A DNA stretch of 47,492 nucleotides from Actinomycetes bacterium (GCA_022601135.1 JAHZJB010000094.1:1-47492); one strand, 5' to 3'. Shown: positions 36,896 through 45,735, counted from the first letter of the stretch. The notes: a model not told the origin generated them from the letters alone. Numbers and translations: made by a program.

Positions 36896-38074
36896 ATGCC
36901 CGGCGGCATGAGCTTCGAACTGACTGAGGACCAGGAGCTGATCCGACGCTCTGTGGCAGAGCTGGCGAGCAGGTTCGACGACCGTTACTGGATGGGCAAG
37001 GACCTCGCACACGCGTTTCCGCACGAGTTCTACGACGCGATCGCCGAGGGCGGCTGGCTGGGAATGACCATTCCCGAGGAGTACGGCGGACATGGTCTGG
37101 GCATCACCGAGGCCACCCTGTTGCTGGAGGAGATAGCCCGCTCGGGCGCGGCGATGAACGGCGCCAGCGCCATCCACTTGTCGATCTTCGGCATGCAGCC
37201 GGTCGTCAAACACGGTTCCGACACGCTCAAGGCGGCGTCGCTGCCACGCATCGTCGACGGCGATCTGCACGTCTGCTTCGGTGTCACCGAACCCGGCGCA
37301 GGCCTGGACACCTCCAGGATCACCACCTTCGCCCGGCGTGAGGGCGACAAATACCGCATCAACGGCCGCAAGGTGTGGATCTCCAAGGCGCTTGAGTCCG
37401 AGAAAATCCTGCTGCTCACCCGGACCACGCCCCACGACGAGGTGACCGCGAAGACCGACGGCATGACGCTGTTCCTGACCGACCTGAACCGGGACCACAT
37501 TGATATCCGGCCGATCAAGAAGATGGGCCGCAACGCCGTCAGCTCCACCGAGTTGCTCATCGAGGATCTGGTCGTGCCAATCGAGGATCGGGTCGGCGAG
37601 GAAGGCAAGGGATTTAGCTACATCCTCGACGGGCTCAACCCCGAGAGAATGCTGATCGCAGCCGAGGCGCTGGGTATCGGCCGTGCCGCGCTCGACAAAG
37701 CGGTGAAGTACGGCAACGAGCGAATCGTCTTCGACCGCCCGATCGGCATGAACCAGGGGTTGCAGTTCCCGCTGGCCGACTCACTGGCTCGACTCGATGC
37801 CGCCGAGCTTGTTCTACGCAAGGCGACCTGGCTCTACGACACCGGCAAACCCTCTGGGCGGGAAGCGAACACGGCGAAGTACCTGTGCGCCGACGCAGGT
37901 TTCCGGGCTACCGACCGGGCGCTGCAATTGCACGGCGGGATGGGTTATGCCGAGGAATACCATATATCGCGATACTTCCGAGAGTCGCGGCTGATGAAGA
38001 TCGCCCCGGTCAGCCAGGAGATGATTCTCAACTTCCTCGGCGAGCACGTGCTGGGCCTGCCGCGGAGCTACTGA
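36896..38074 (+). CDS. acyl-CoA dehydrogenase
   Basis: FAD enzyme for the first step of beta-oxidation. The 392-aa protein has the helical N-terminal domain, the TEPGAGLDTSRI and KVWISKA FAD/substrate segments, and a C-terminal domain with LQLHGGMGYAEEY, where a Glu in GYAEE is the likely catalytic base. The ATG at 36896 has AAGGAG about 8-10 nt upstream; ATG 36908 is an alternative. The thiolase gene follows 37 nt later, so the two probably form an operon. Chain-length preference cannot be read from the sequence. Confidence 0.92.
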   Translation: MPGGMSFELTEDQELIRRSVAELASRFDDRYWMGKDLAHAFPHEFYDAIAEGGWLGMTIPEEYGGHGLGITEATLLLEEIARSGAAMNGASAIHLSIFGMQPVVKHGSDTLKAASLPRIVDGDLHVCFGVTEPGAGLDTSRITTFARREGDKYRINGRKVWISKALESEKILLLTRTTPHDEVTAKTDGMTLFLTDLNRDHIDIRPIKKMGRNAVSSTELLIEDLVVPIEDRVGEEGKGFSYILDGLNPERMLIAAEALGIGRAALDKAVKYGNERIVFDRPIGMNQGLQFPLADSLARLDAAELVLRKATWLYDTGKPSGREANTAKYLCADAGFRATDRALQLHGGMGYAEEYHISRYFRESRLMKIAPVSQEMILNFLGEHVLGLPRSY

Positions 38075-38111
38075 TGGCCAAGGGGCTTGAGTCCGGATCG
38101 GAGCAGAGGTA

Positions 38112-39257
38112 ATGCGAGAAACCGTCATCGTCGGAGCGGTGCGCACGGCGGTCGGCAAACGCAACGGCGTCCTGTCCGAACAACACCCGGTCGACCTGTC
38201 GGCGCTGGTACTCAACGAACTCGTCGAACGCACCGGCGTCAACCCCGAGATGATCGATGACGTGGTGTGGGGTTGCGTGTCGCAGGTCGGCGACCAGTCG
38301 AGCAACATCGGCCGGTACGCCGTACTGGCCGCCGGCTGGCCTGAACACGTTCCGGGTACCACGGTCAACCGTGCTTGCGGATCCAGCCAGCAGGCGCTTG
38401 ACTTCGCCGTTCAGGCGGTGATGTCCGGGCAGCAAGACGTCGTGGTGGCCGGGGGAGTGGAGGTGATGAGCCGCGTACCGTTGGGCTCCGCGCGCGCCAC
38501 CGGCATGCCCTACGGTCCCAAAGTCCTCGCCCGCTATGACGACTTCTCCTTCAACCAGGGCATCTCGGCCGAGCTGATCGCCCAGCAGTGGAACCTTTCA
38601 CGCACTCGGCTCGACGAGTACTCGGCGCGCTCCCACGAACGGGCCGCGGCCGCCCAGGATGCCGGTGCGTTCACCGAACAGATCGTGCCCGTGTTCACCC
38701 AGAGCGGTGTGGTAGTCGACGACGAAGGCATACGGCGGGGCACGACGGCCGAGAAACTTGCCGGGCTCAAGCCGGCGTTCGTCGACGACGGAGTGATCCA
38801 CGCGGGGAACTCGTCCCAGATCTCCGACGGAGCGGCTGCCCTGCTCGTCATGACCGCCGAGACGGCGCTGACGCTCGGGGTGACACCGCTGGCGCGTTTC
38901 TGCGCCAGTGCGGTCGCCGGGGCCGACCCCAGACTGATGCTGACCGGGCCGATTCCGGCGACCGAGAAGGTCCTGCACAAGACTGGCGTCCGCCTGTCCG
39001 ACGTCGGTGTTTTCGAGGTCAACGAGGCCTTTGCGCCGGTCCCGCTGGCGTGGCTGGCCGATACCGGCGCCGATGAGAGCAAGCTCAACCCCCTCGGGGG
39101 TGCTATCGCGCTGGGTCACCCCCTGGGCGCATCGGGCGCGGTGCTCATGACACGAATGATTCACCATATGCGCGACAACGGAATTCGCTACGGCCTGCAA
39201 ACCATGTGTGAGGGCGGTGGCACGGCCAACGCGACGCTGGTCGAACTGACCCCCTGA
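38112..39257 (+). CDS. acetyl-CoA acyltransferase (thiolase)
   Basis: Thiolase of the last beta-oxidation step. The 381-aa protein has acylation Cys89 (NRACGSSQQ), NEAFAPV, GHPLGASGA with the catalytic His, and the C-terminal CEGGGTANA cysteine. The ATG has GGAGCAGAGG upstream. It follows an acyl-CoA dehydrogenase gene. It differs clearly from FadA4 at 6632, with CEGGG in place of CGAGG, so it probably handles longer acyl or keto-acyl chains. Confidence 0.93.
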   Translation: MRETVIVGAVRTAVGKRNGVLSEQHPVDLSALVLNELVERTGVNPEMIDDVVWGCVSQVGDQSSNIGRYAVLAAGWPEHVPGTTVNRACGSSQQALDFAVQAVMSGQQDVVVAGGVEVMSRVPLGSARATGMPYGPKVLARYDDFSFNQGISAELIAQQWNLSRTRLDEYSARSHERAAAAQDAGAFTEQIVPVFTQSGVVVDDEGIRRGTTAEKLAGLKPAFVDDGVIHAGNSSQISDGAAALLVMTAETALTLGVTPLARFCASAVAGADPRLMLTGPIPATEKVLHKTGVRLSDVGVFEVNEAFAPVPLAWLADTGADESKLNPLGGAIALGHPLGASGAVLMTRMIHHMRDNGIRYGLQTMCEGGGTANATLVELTP

Positions 39258-39346
39258 GCTGCCTGTTGCCTCCTTTCCGGCGATCGGTTTCGATGCGTGT
39301 ATGTCGTGTATGCGCGGTAGCCCCGGACGACCCTGGCAGCCGTGTC

Positions 39347-39556
39347 ATGGGTAGGGACAACGACCGGATGGGACTGCTCCGGGCCGCTGCGCTGGCGTTC
39401 GCTGCCCTGGCCATGGTCGCGGGCGGACTGCAGCTAGCCGCCTATGCCTCAAGCGGGTATGTCCGGCACCTGGTGCTCGGAGTCTTCGCGTGCGCCGTGG
39501 GGTTCTCGGTGATCGCTGCGGTCGTAGCGGCCGTGATCCGTACCCGTCGCCGGTGA
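39347..39556 (+). CDS. small two-helix membrane protein
   Basis: A possible 69-aa protein with two hydrophobic segments (about residues 9-28 and 36-62), a short YASSGYVRH turn and an RTRRR end. The longer frame from 39266 has an unconvincing N-terminus. Starts at 39347 or 39368 are both possible and neither has a clear ribosome site. I recognise no family. The regular membrane pattern and basic cytoplasmic end make it more likely real than a chance frame, but confidence is low. Confidence 0.4.
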   Translation: MGRDNDRMGLLRAAALAFAALAMVAGGLQLAAYASSGYVRHLVLGVFACAVGFSVIAAVVAAVIRTRRR

Positions 39557-39564
39557 CGGGCCAC

Positions 39565-39620
39565 GAGCGCGCGCAAACTGCCGGAACTCAACGGCGTGTC
39601 GCGCACAGACGCGCGCGCTC
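39565..39620. repeat. GC-rich intergenic palindrome
   Basis: GAGCGCGCG (39565-39573) pairs with CGCGCGCTC (39612-39620) around a 38-nt core that contains GGCGTGTCGCGCACAGACGC. It resembles dispersed mycobacterial intergenic palindromes as I remember them. No second copy was noticed in this window. Confidence 0.45.
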
Positions 39621-39629
39621 GCGGGAAGC

Positions 39630-39656
39630 GGGCGGGGGGCCAGCGGGGGGCGGGGG
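39630..39656 (+). other. G-quadruplex-forming run
   Basis: Four G-runs (3, 6, 6 and 5) are separated by 1, 5 and 1 nt, a strong canonical G-quadruplex pattern on the plus strand. It begins one base beyond the stop codon of the ferredoxin gene, which is read from the other strand. Confidence 0.6.
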
Positions 39657-39657
39657 A

Positions 39658-39858
39658 CTACTGTTCGACGATGGAGATGGCTTGGCGCGGGCACTGCCGC
39701 ACCGATTCCTCAATCTGCTCCTCGTTCTCCGGCGTCACCTCGTCGGACGACAGTTGCAGGTAGTCGTTGTCGTCGAGACTGAACACCTCCGGGATGATGC
39801 CCACGCACACCCCGTTGCTTTCGCAAAGGGAAAAGTCGACCTTGATCTTCCGAGTCAT
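39658..39858 (-). CDS. [3Fe-4S] ferredoxin
   Basis: Small electron carrier, 66 aa, of the type that feeds cytochromes P450 and related oxygenases. It has Cys12 and Cys18 in CESNGVC and Cys56 in CP. The residue that would be the extra [4Fe-4S] ligand is Asn, so a [3Fe-4S] cluster is expected. The ATG at 39858 has AGGAGG 7 nt upstream. A longer frame beginning MTHHHHG starts before that ribosome site and is rejected. No P450 or reductase gene is in the window. It follows the secreted-protein gene on the same strand. Confidence 0.88.
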   Translation of the reverse strand: MTRKIKVDFSLCESNGVCVGIIPEVFSLDDNDYLQLSSDEVTPENEEQIEESVRQCPRQAISIVEQ

Positions 39859-39859
39859 G

Positions 39860-40324
39860 TCAAAACCTCCTGGGCCGTGGTGGTGGTGGGTCACAGGCGC
39901 TGCAGCGCGAACGTCCAGAACTGGGTGCCGGGGGGCCGTTGAAACAACCCACGTCGTAGACCGATTCGATGGTTCCGGTCAGCGAGGCCTCGTCCCAGGA
40001 GTAGGTGTCGCGGGTCGGCAAGTTGTAGGCGCCGACGCAGCGCAGGCCATCGGGCACGTCCACGGTGAACGAGTAGCGGCCGTCGACCAAGTAAGCGTTA
40101 CTCACGTAGGAAGCGTAGAAGTTCAGGCGGGTGATCCCCGAGACGTAGACGCAGTCCGGGCTGTTCGGAACACACGTCGAGACGAACCACACCCATGACG
40201 ACAGCGAGTACCGGTTGGTGAGCAGGTCGTAGTTACCCAGTCGCATGGCGGCCGGGGCGGCTGGGGCGAGCGTCGTGGCACTCACCATGAGGGCGGCCGC
40301 CGCGGTCACCACCTTGGTCAGCTT
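39860..40324 (-). CDS. secreted protein of unknown function with an apparent C-terminal frameshift
   Basis: An exported protein of about 150 residues. An Ala-rich signal peptide (residues about 1-25, ending APAAPA) is followed by a small domain with Tyr/Trp-rich YSLSSWVWF, DGRYSFTVDVPDGLRC and four to five cysteines that probably form disulfides. Actinobacterial homologues exist to my knowledge but have no function. The start is GTG 40324 (GTG 40339 is an alternative). At the six-C run (39930-39935) the frame changes: one added C would give GPPGTQFWTFALQRL and a stop at 39891, a far more natural end than the Pro/Arg-rich tail now encoded. It is either a real frameshift or a sequencing error. 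Confidence 0.7.
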   Translation of the reverse strand, partial: KLTKVVTAAAALMVSATTLAPAAPAAMRLGNYDLLTNRYSLSSWVWFVSTCVPNSPDCVYVSGITRLNFYASYVSNAYLVDGRYSFTVDVPDGLRCVGAYNLPTRDTYSWDEASLTGTIESVYDVGCFNGPPAPSSGRSRCSACDPPPPRPRRF

Positions 40325-40710
40325 CACCGTCTTCCCCACCTCAGCGTCTTTCTCAAATCTTTCCCAAGTCTGTCGAGAACGCCACTTCCTTGGTTTTCCT
40401 TGGCCGCTGCTCATCAAACCACTTGGCGAACGAACTGGGTCCGGATCGACGGACTCTGCCCCCGGGTTGGTGCCTTCACCGCACCACAGCCGGGCAGGCT
40501 CTGACCACCGCTCATCGATCCCGGCGACGCCCCGAAAGCCAAAGGGGACCCACCGGAGGCCCCCCGTGTGGCAAAGTGCGTCTAGTCGTTTTCCACCGCT
40601 GCGCGGCGATGCCATTCATGAGGGTGATGCCGCCCGCATCGGACCGGCGCACGACATGGGCGGCCCGACCGGGGATCGGCCGCCACGATTGCGGAGGGAA
40701 CCCACAGGTC
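40325..40710. other. intergenic region upstream of the mce operon
   Basis: A 386-bp gap between the divergent secreted-protein gene and yrbEA. I see no convincing gene in it; the frame running into yrbEA is an upstream extension without start support. It must hold both promoters, but no clear -10/-35 pair was found. A 7-bp hairpin (GGCGGCC 40659-40665 / GGCCGCC 40678-40684) lies in the probable yrbEA leader. Confidence 0.5.
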
Positions 40711-41520
40711 ATGGCGGTTAAGGGGCCGGAGCGCTGGTCGACCGGCATCACGCTGCCCAGCGGCGTGTCGGGCGCGATGCGGGCGGTCGGTGGCTTCTTC
40801 TCGATGTCGGTGGACGCGGTGAAGTACCTGTTCGTCAGGCCGTTTCAGCTGCGAGAGTTCTTGGAGCAGTCCTGGTTCGTGGCGAAGGTGTCGCTGGCGC
40901 CGACGGTGTTGGTGGCGATCCCGTTCACGGTGCTGGTGTCGTTCACGCTGAACGTCCTGTTGCGGGAGTTGGGAGCGGCAGATCTCTCGGGTGCGGGTGC
41001 GGCCTTCGGTGCCGTCACCCAGGTTGGTCCGATGGTGACCGTGCTGATCGTGGCAGGGGCAGGAGCCACGGCGATGTGCGCTGACCTCGGGTCGCGCACC
41101 ATCCGTGAGGAGATCGACGCGATGGAGGTGCTGGGCATCAACCCGGTCGAGCGCCTGGTCACCCCGCGGATGCTCGCTGCGGGGCTGGTGGCGCTCCTGC
41201 TGAACAGCCTGGTGGTGATCATCGGCATCCTGGGTGGCTATTTCTTCTCAGTTTTTGTTCAGGATGTCAACCCCGGCGCATTTGCGGCGGGCATCACCTT
41301 GTTGACTGGGCTGCCGGAGGTTCTCATCTCGTGCGTGAAGGCGACACTTTTCGGTGTGATCGCCGGGTTGGTGGCCTGCTATCGCGGGTTGACAATCGTC
41401 GGCGGTGGGGCCAAGGCAGTCGGTAACGCGGTAAACGAGACCGTGGTGTACGCCTTCATTGCGCTGTTTGTCATCAACGTGGTCGTGACCGCGATCGGTA
41501 TCCAGATGACGACGGGTTAG
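40711..41520 (+). CDS. YrbE-type permease A of an Mce transporter
   Basis: Integral membrane permease of an Mce lipid-import system, acting with an MceG/MlaF-like ATPase encoded elsewhere. The 269-aa protein has five to six hydrophobic segments and the MlaE/YrbE signature TAMCADLGSRTIREEIDAMEVLGINPVERLVTPRM, the cytoplasmic loop that contacts the ATPase. The ATG has GGAGGG about 12 nt upstream. It is the first gene of the yrbEA-yrbEB-mceA-F order. Which mycobacterial mce locus it belongs to is not clear from the sequence. Confidence 0.93.
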   Translation: MAVKGPERWSTGITLPSGVSGAMRAVGGFFSMSVDAVKYLFVRPFQLREFLEQSWFVAKVSLAPTVLVAIPFTVLVSFTLNVLLRELGAADLSGAGAAFGAVTQVGPMVTVLIVAGAGATAMCADLGSRTIREEIDAMEVLGINPVERLVTPRMLAAGLVALLLNSLVVIIGILGGYFFSVFVQDVNPGAFAAGITLLTGLPEVLISCVKATLFGVIAGLVACYRGLTIVGGGAKAVGNAVNETVVYAFIALFVINVVVTAIGIQMTTG

Positions 41521-41531
41521 GGCCGGACATC

Positions 41532-42389
41532 ATGGGAGCCAGATCGGTGGTGCGATCGCTGTACCCGCGGGTGGCAAAGACTGCTGGCCGCCCGGTGGCC
41601 TGGCTGTCGGGCATCGGCGATCACGCGTTGTTCTACGGGCGGGCGATTGCGGGTGTGCCGCATGCAGCGGTGCATTTCCGCAAGGAGATCATCCGGCTGA
41701 TCGCCGAGATCTCCATGGGCGCGGGCACGTTGGCGATGATCGGCGGCACACTGGCCATCGTCGGGTTCTTGACTCTGGCGGCCGGCGGCACGCTGGCCAT
41801 CCAGGGCTACAGCTCGTTGGGCAACATCGGCATCGAGGCGCTGACGGGTTTTCTCGCAGCGTTTATCAACGTGCGGATCGCCGCGCCGGTGGTGGCCGGG
41901 ATCGGCTTGGCGGCGACTTTCGGCGCGGGAGTGACCGCGCAGCTGGGCGCGATGCGGATCAACGAGGAGGTCGACGCGCTGGAGTCTATGGGGATCCCGC
42001 CGGTCGAGTACCTGGTCTCGACGCGCATCGTGGCGGGGATGATCGCGATCACGCCGTTGTACGCGGTCGCGGTGATCCTGTCGTTTTTGGCTTCCCAGTT
42101 CACCACCGTGGTGCTGTTCGGGCAGTCCGCCGGCCTATACGATCACTATTTCAATACCTTCCTCAGTCCGATCGACCTGCTGTGGTCGTTCTTTCAGGCC
42201 GTGCTCATGGCGATGGCGATTCTGTTGCTCCACACCTACTTTGGTTTCTTCGCCAGTGGCGGACCCTCTGGTGTAGGTGCGGCGGTGGGTGACGCTGTCC
42301 GTACTTCTCTGGTGGTCGTGGTCTCGGTGACGCTGCTGGTGTCGCTGGCGATTTATGGCCACGACGGCAACTTCAACCTGTCGGGTTAG
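41532..42389 (+). CDS. YrbE-type permease B of an Mce transporter
   Basis: Second MlaE-family permease, 285 aa, forming a heterodimer with the A subunit. It has five to six hydrophobic segments and the loop GAGVTAQLGAMRINEEVDALESMGI. The ATG is 11 nt after the yrbEA stop. It probably shares the inner-membrane channel role with subunit A. Confidence 0.94.
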   Translation: MGARSVVRSLYPRVAKTAGRPVAWLSGIGDHALFYGRAIAGVPHAAVHFRKEIIRLIAEISMGAGTLAMIGGTLAIVGFLTLAAGGTLAIQGYSSLGNIGIEALTGFLAAFINVRIAAPVVAGIGLAATFGAGVTAQLGAMRINEEVDALESMGIPPVEYLVSTRIVAGMIAITPLYAVAVILSFLASQFTTVVLFGQSAGLYDHYFNTFLSPIDLLWSFFQAVLMAMAILLLHTYFGFFASGGPSGVGAAVGDAVRTSLVVVVSVTLLVSLAIYGHDGNFNLSG

Positions 42390-42400
42390 GGGGAGTCGAG

Positions 42401-43609
42401 TTGAGCGGAAACGCAGGGTCAAGTATTGCTCGGCCGTTGGCCGGGCTAGGGATGGTTGTCGCGCTGCTCGCCATCGTGGCGCTATCCCTCGGCTTCTTCG
42501 CGGGCAAATTCACCACAACCGTTCCCGTCACGGTGATCTCTCAGCGTGCCGGCCTGGTGATGGATCCCGACGCCAAGGTCAAGATGCGCGGAGTGCAAGT
42601 CGGCAGCGTTGAGTCGATCGAATACCGTCCCGACGGCATGGCGGCCCTGACGTTGGGCATGGACCCGTCGCAACTGCACCTCATCCCATCGAACGTCGGT
42701 GTCGACATCGAATCGTCGACCATCTTCGGCTCCAAATTCGTGCGATTCGTGTCGCCGGCTGACCCCTCGGCGGAGCCGCTGCATAAGGGTCAGGTGCTGC
42801 AGGGCGGTCACGTGCAGGTTGAGATCAACACCGTCTTCCAACAACTCACCGAGCTACTGGACAAGATCGACCCCGTCAAGCTCAACCAGACCCTCGGCGC
42901 AATCGCTCAGGCGTTCAACGGTCGCGGCCAGAAGATAGGCCAGACGCTTACCGACTTCAACGCACTGCTGGCCACGCTGGAACCGAGCCTGCCGAATCTG
43001 GCCCACGATATCGAGACCGCCGTTCCGGTGTTCGACGCCTACGCCGACGCCGCGCCGGACCTCATGTCGACGATTGACAGCATGACGCAGTTCAGCAACA
43101 CCATCGTCGAGGAACAGAGCAGGATCGACCGATTCCTGGTCAGCGTTATCGGCCTAGCCGATATTGGAGAGGAGGTCGTCGGGGGCAACCGCCAAGGGCT
43201 GACCGAGGTGGTGAACTATTTGGTGCCCACGACCGACCTGCTCTACGAATACCGCAAGTCGATATGGTGCGGGATCGCCGGCCTGGGCCGGCAACCGAAG
43301 GCCCCGCCGCAGTTCGCGGGACTCATGCTCTCGACCGGCTTGACCCTTGGGGTCGAGCGCTACCGTTATCCGGGCGATTTGCCCAAGGTCGCAGCCTCAA
43401 GCGGCGGGCGCGATTACTGCACGGAACTGGGCCTGCCCATTCAGCCCGCGAGCTTCAGGCCGCCGATGCTCGTCGCCGACGTCGGCACCAACTCCGCGAA
43501 GTACGGCAATGCCGGAACGCTGCTGAATTCCGATGGGCTCAAGAACTGGTTGTTCGGGCCGCTGGATGGACCGCCGCGCAACACAGCACAGATCGGAATG
43601 CCGGGATGA
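42401..43609 (+). CDS. MceA-type substrate-binding protein
   Basis: Exported MCE-domain protein, 402 aa. A hydrophobic anchor (about residues 14-35) is followed by the MCE/MlaD domain (about 38-118, with QRAGLVMDPDAKVKMRGVQVGSVESI) and a long helical region that in Mce systems builds a periplasm-spanning tunnel. Translation starts at TTG with GGGGGAG upstream, 11 nt after yrbEB. The stop overlaps the mceB ATG (ATGA). Confidence 0.92.
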   Translation: MSGNAGSSIARPLAGLGMVVALLAIVALSLGFFAGKFTTTVPVTVISQRAGLVMDPDAKVKMRGVQVGSVESIEYRPDGMAALTLGMDPSQLHLIPSNVGVDIESSTIFGSKFVRFVSPADPSAEPLHKGQVLQGGHVQVEINTVFQQLTELLDKIDPVKLNQTLGAIAQAFNGRGQKIGQTLTDFNALLATLEPSLPNLAHDIETAVPVFDAYADAAPDLMSTIDSMTQFSNTIVEEQSRIDRFLVSVIGLADIGEEVVGGNRQGLTEVVNYLVPTTDLLYEYRKSIWCGIAGLGRQPKAPPQFAGLMLSTGLTLGVERYRYPGDLPKVAASSGGRDYCTELGLPIQPASFRPPMLVADVGTNSAKYGNAGTLLNSDGLKNWLFGPLDGPPRNTAQIGMPG

Positions 43610-44631
43610 CGGGAATCGGCAGCACACTCATCAAATTCCTCTCGTTCACCCTGGTCATGTCGATCCTCACGGTGTTCTTGTTCCTTGTCTTCAGCGATGC
43701 CAGAACCGGTGCGACAAATCAGTATTCGGCGGTCTTCAAGGACGCGTCCCGGTTGGAGTCAGGGGATTCCGTGCGGATCGCAGGCATTCGCGTCGGCACC
43801 GTGAAGAAAGTGTCTTTGCAGGAAGACAAGAACGTCGTGGTCAGTTTTGACATCGACCGCACCAACTTACTGACAACGGGAACCAAGGCCGCCATCCGCT
43901 ACCTCAATCTCACCGGCGACAAGTACATGGAACTCATCGACACTCCGGAATCGACCAGAATCCTTCCCGTCGGCGCCCAGATTCCGGTGGACCGCACGGC
44001 ACCGGCGCTCGACCTCGACCTGTTACTCGGTGGCCTCAAGCCCGTCATCCGTGGTTTGAATCCGCAAGACGTCAATTCGCTCACCTCGTCGCTGGTGCAA
44101 ATACTGCAGGGCCAAGGCGGGACACTCGATTCGCTGTTGTCGAAGACATCGTCGTTCGCCAATTCCCTGGCGGACAACAACCAGGTCATCGAGCAGTTGA
44201 TCGACAATCTACGAGCGGTCCTGGATACCCTGTCCACCGACAGTGAGGAGTTCTCCACCACGATTGATCGCCTCGAGCAGCTGGTTTCCGGATTGTCCGA
44301 GGACCGTGACCCGATCGGAACCGCGATCGAGTCACTCGACAATGGCACGGCGTCGCTGGCAGACCTGCTGGGCCGGGGGCGCGCGCCGTTGGCCGTCACC
44401 GTCGACGAGCTGAACAGGCTTGCCCCGCTTCTCGTTGACGACATCGACCGCACGGAGGCCACGCTTGAGCGGCTTCCAGAGATCTACCGCAAACTCGCCC
44501 GTGTCGGCTCCTACGGCGCCTTCTTCCCTTACTACCTCTGCGGGATAACCTTCCGCGCCAGCGACCTCGAGGGACGCACCGTGGTCTTCCCCTGGATCAA
44601 ACAAGAGACCGGAAGGTGCGTGGACGAGTAG
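43606..44631 (+). CDS. MceB-type substrate-binding protein
   Basis: MCE-family protein, 341 aa, with an N-terminal hydrophobic anchor (about 8-30), an MCE domain (QYSAVFKDASRLESGDSVRIAGIRVGTVKKV) and a long coiled or helical stretch rich in Leu/Ser/Asp. It ends in a short Cys-containing tail (GRCVDE). The ATG overlaps the mceA stop, and its TAG abuts the mceC ATG, so expression is coupled. Confidence 0.93.
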   Translation: MTGIGSTLIKFLSFTLVMSILTVFLFLVFSDARTGATNQYSAVFKDASRLESGDSVRIAGIRVGTVKKVSLQEDKNVVVSFDIDRTNLLTTGTKAAIRYLNLTGDKYMELIDTPESTRILPVGAQIPVDRTAPALDLDLLLGGLKPVIRGLNPQDVNSLTSSLVQILQGQGGTLDSLLSKTSSFANSLADNNQVIEQLIDNLRAVLDTLSTDSEEFSTTIDRLEQLVSGLSEDRDPIGTAIESLDNGTASLADLLGRGRAPLAVTVDELNRLAPLLVDDIDRTEATLERLPEIYRKLARVGSYGAFFPYYLCGITFRASDLEGRTVVFPWIKQETGRCVDE

Positions 44632-45735
44632 ATGCTGAAGTATGGCCGATCGGAACTCGCCAGGACCGGGTTCATCGGCGTCGTCGTGATCATCTTGGTC
44701 ATCGCTGTCGGGCTGCAGCCAGAACGATTGATATCCTGGGCAACCGCCGCGCGGTATCAGGCGCTGTTCGTCGAGGCCGGTGGCCTCAATGCCGGCAACG
44801 ACGTCACGGTGTCGGGAATCAAGGTCGGTTCGGTTACCTCGATCGCGCTCGACAACGGCGACGCATTGGTCGGATTCACCATCGACGGCAAGGTCGCGCT
44901 CGGCTCCCAAACCACTGCGCATGTCCGTACCGGAACACTGCTCGGCGAACGAGTCCTGGTACTTGAATCCGACGGCAGCGGCGTGCTCGACCGCCATAAG
45001 CCTATTCCTACGACGCGGACGACCTCGCCGTTCACGTTGACCGACGCGGTCGGCGAACTCGCCACCAATACCGGCGGCCTTAACCTGGGTGAACTCAACC
45101 AATCGCTGGACACGCTGGCAGAGACACTTGACCAGGTTGCCCCGCAGTTAGGGCCGACGTTCGACGGCTTGTCTCGACTCTCGCAGGCGTTGAACAATCG
45201 AGACGAGGGTCTGGCCGAGTTGCTCAGGACCGCAGGCGATGTCACCGGGGTATTCTCCGAGCGCAGCCGACAGGTTAACGCGCTGATCCTCAACGCCAAC
45301 GACCTGCTTGCAGTGCTCAATGACCGGCGGTACGCGATCACCAGCTTGCTTGCCAACACCTCGGCCGTCTCGCGGGAACTTACCGGCGTGGTTGCCGACA
45401 ATGAGCAGGAGTTGGCCCCGACGCTGGAAAAGATCAACACGTTGGCCGCGATGCTCGAGAGGCAAAAGGACAACATCGCCAAGATGTTGCCCGGCGCCGC
45501 GAAATATTATCTGACGCAAGGTGAGATCGTGTCGAACGGCGCCTACTACAACGCCTTCGTGCCCAATCTCATTCCGGCACAGCTTCTTCAGCCGTGGCTG
45601 GACTACGCGTTCGGGTTCCGGCGCGGTGTCAACGCCGGGCAACCACCGGACGCTGCCGGTCCGCGTGCCGAGATCCCCTTCCCCGTCAACAGCCTTCCGC
45701 AGCCAGGAGATCTGCCAAATGATGGCAACCCGTAA
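44632..45735 (+). CDS. MceC-type substrate-binding protein
   Basis: MCE-family protein, 367 aa: an N-terminal anchor (about 10-28), an MCE domain (FVEAGGLNAGNDVTVSGIKVGSVTSI), then an extended helical tunnel segment. It starts at ATG with no gap after mceB. Its last 17 nt overlap the mceD start, and the mceD ribosome site AGGAG lies within its own coding sequence. Confidence 0.93.
   Translation: MLKYGRSELARTGFIGVVVIILVIAVGLQPERLISWATAARYQALFVEAGGLNAGNDVTVSGIKVGSVTSIALDNGDALVGFTIDGKVALGSQTTAHVRTGTLLGERVLVLESDGSGVLDRHKPIPTTRTTSPFTLTDAVGELATNTGGLNLGELNQSLDTLAETLDQVAPQLGPTFDGLSRLSQALNNRDEGLAELLRTAGDVTGVFSERSRQVNALILNANDLLAVLNDRRYAITSLLANTSAVSRELTGVVADNEQELAPTLEKINTLAAMLERQKDNIAKMLPGAAKYYLTQGEIVSNGAYYNAFVPNLIPAQLLQPWLDYAFGFRRGVNAGQPPDAAGPRAEIPFPVNSLPQPGDLPNDGNP

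Noticed and set aside
39859..39894. Upstream extension of the ferredoxin frame beginning MTHHHHG
   Set aside because: AGGAGG lies after this stretch and 7 nt before the internal ATG, so the His run is untranslated leader.
40390..40710. Long N-terminal extension of the yrbEA frame
   Set aside because: The extension has no homology to YrbE proteins, which begin near the chosen ATG, and its composition is non-coding in type.
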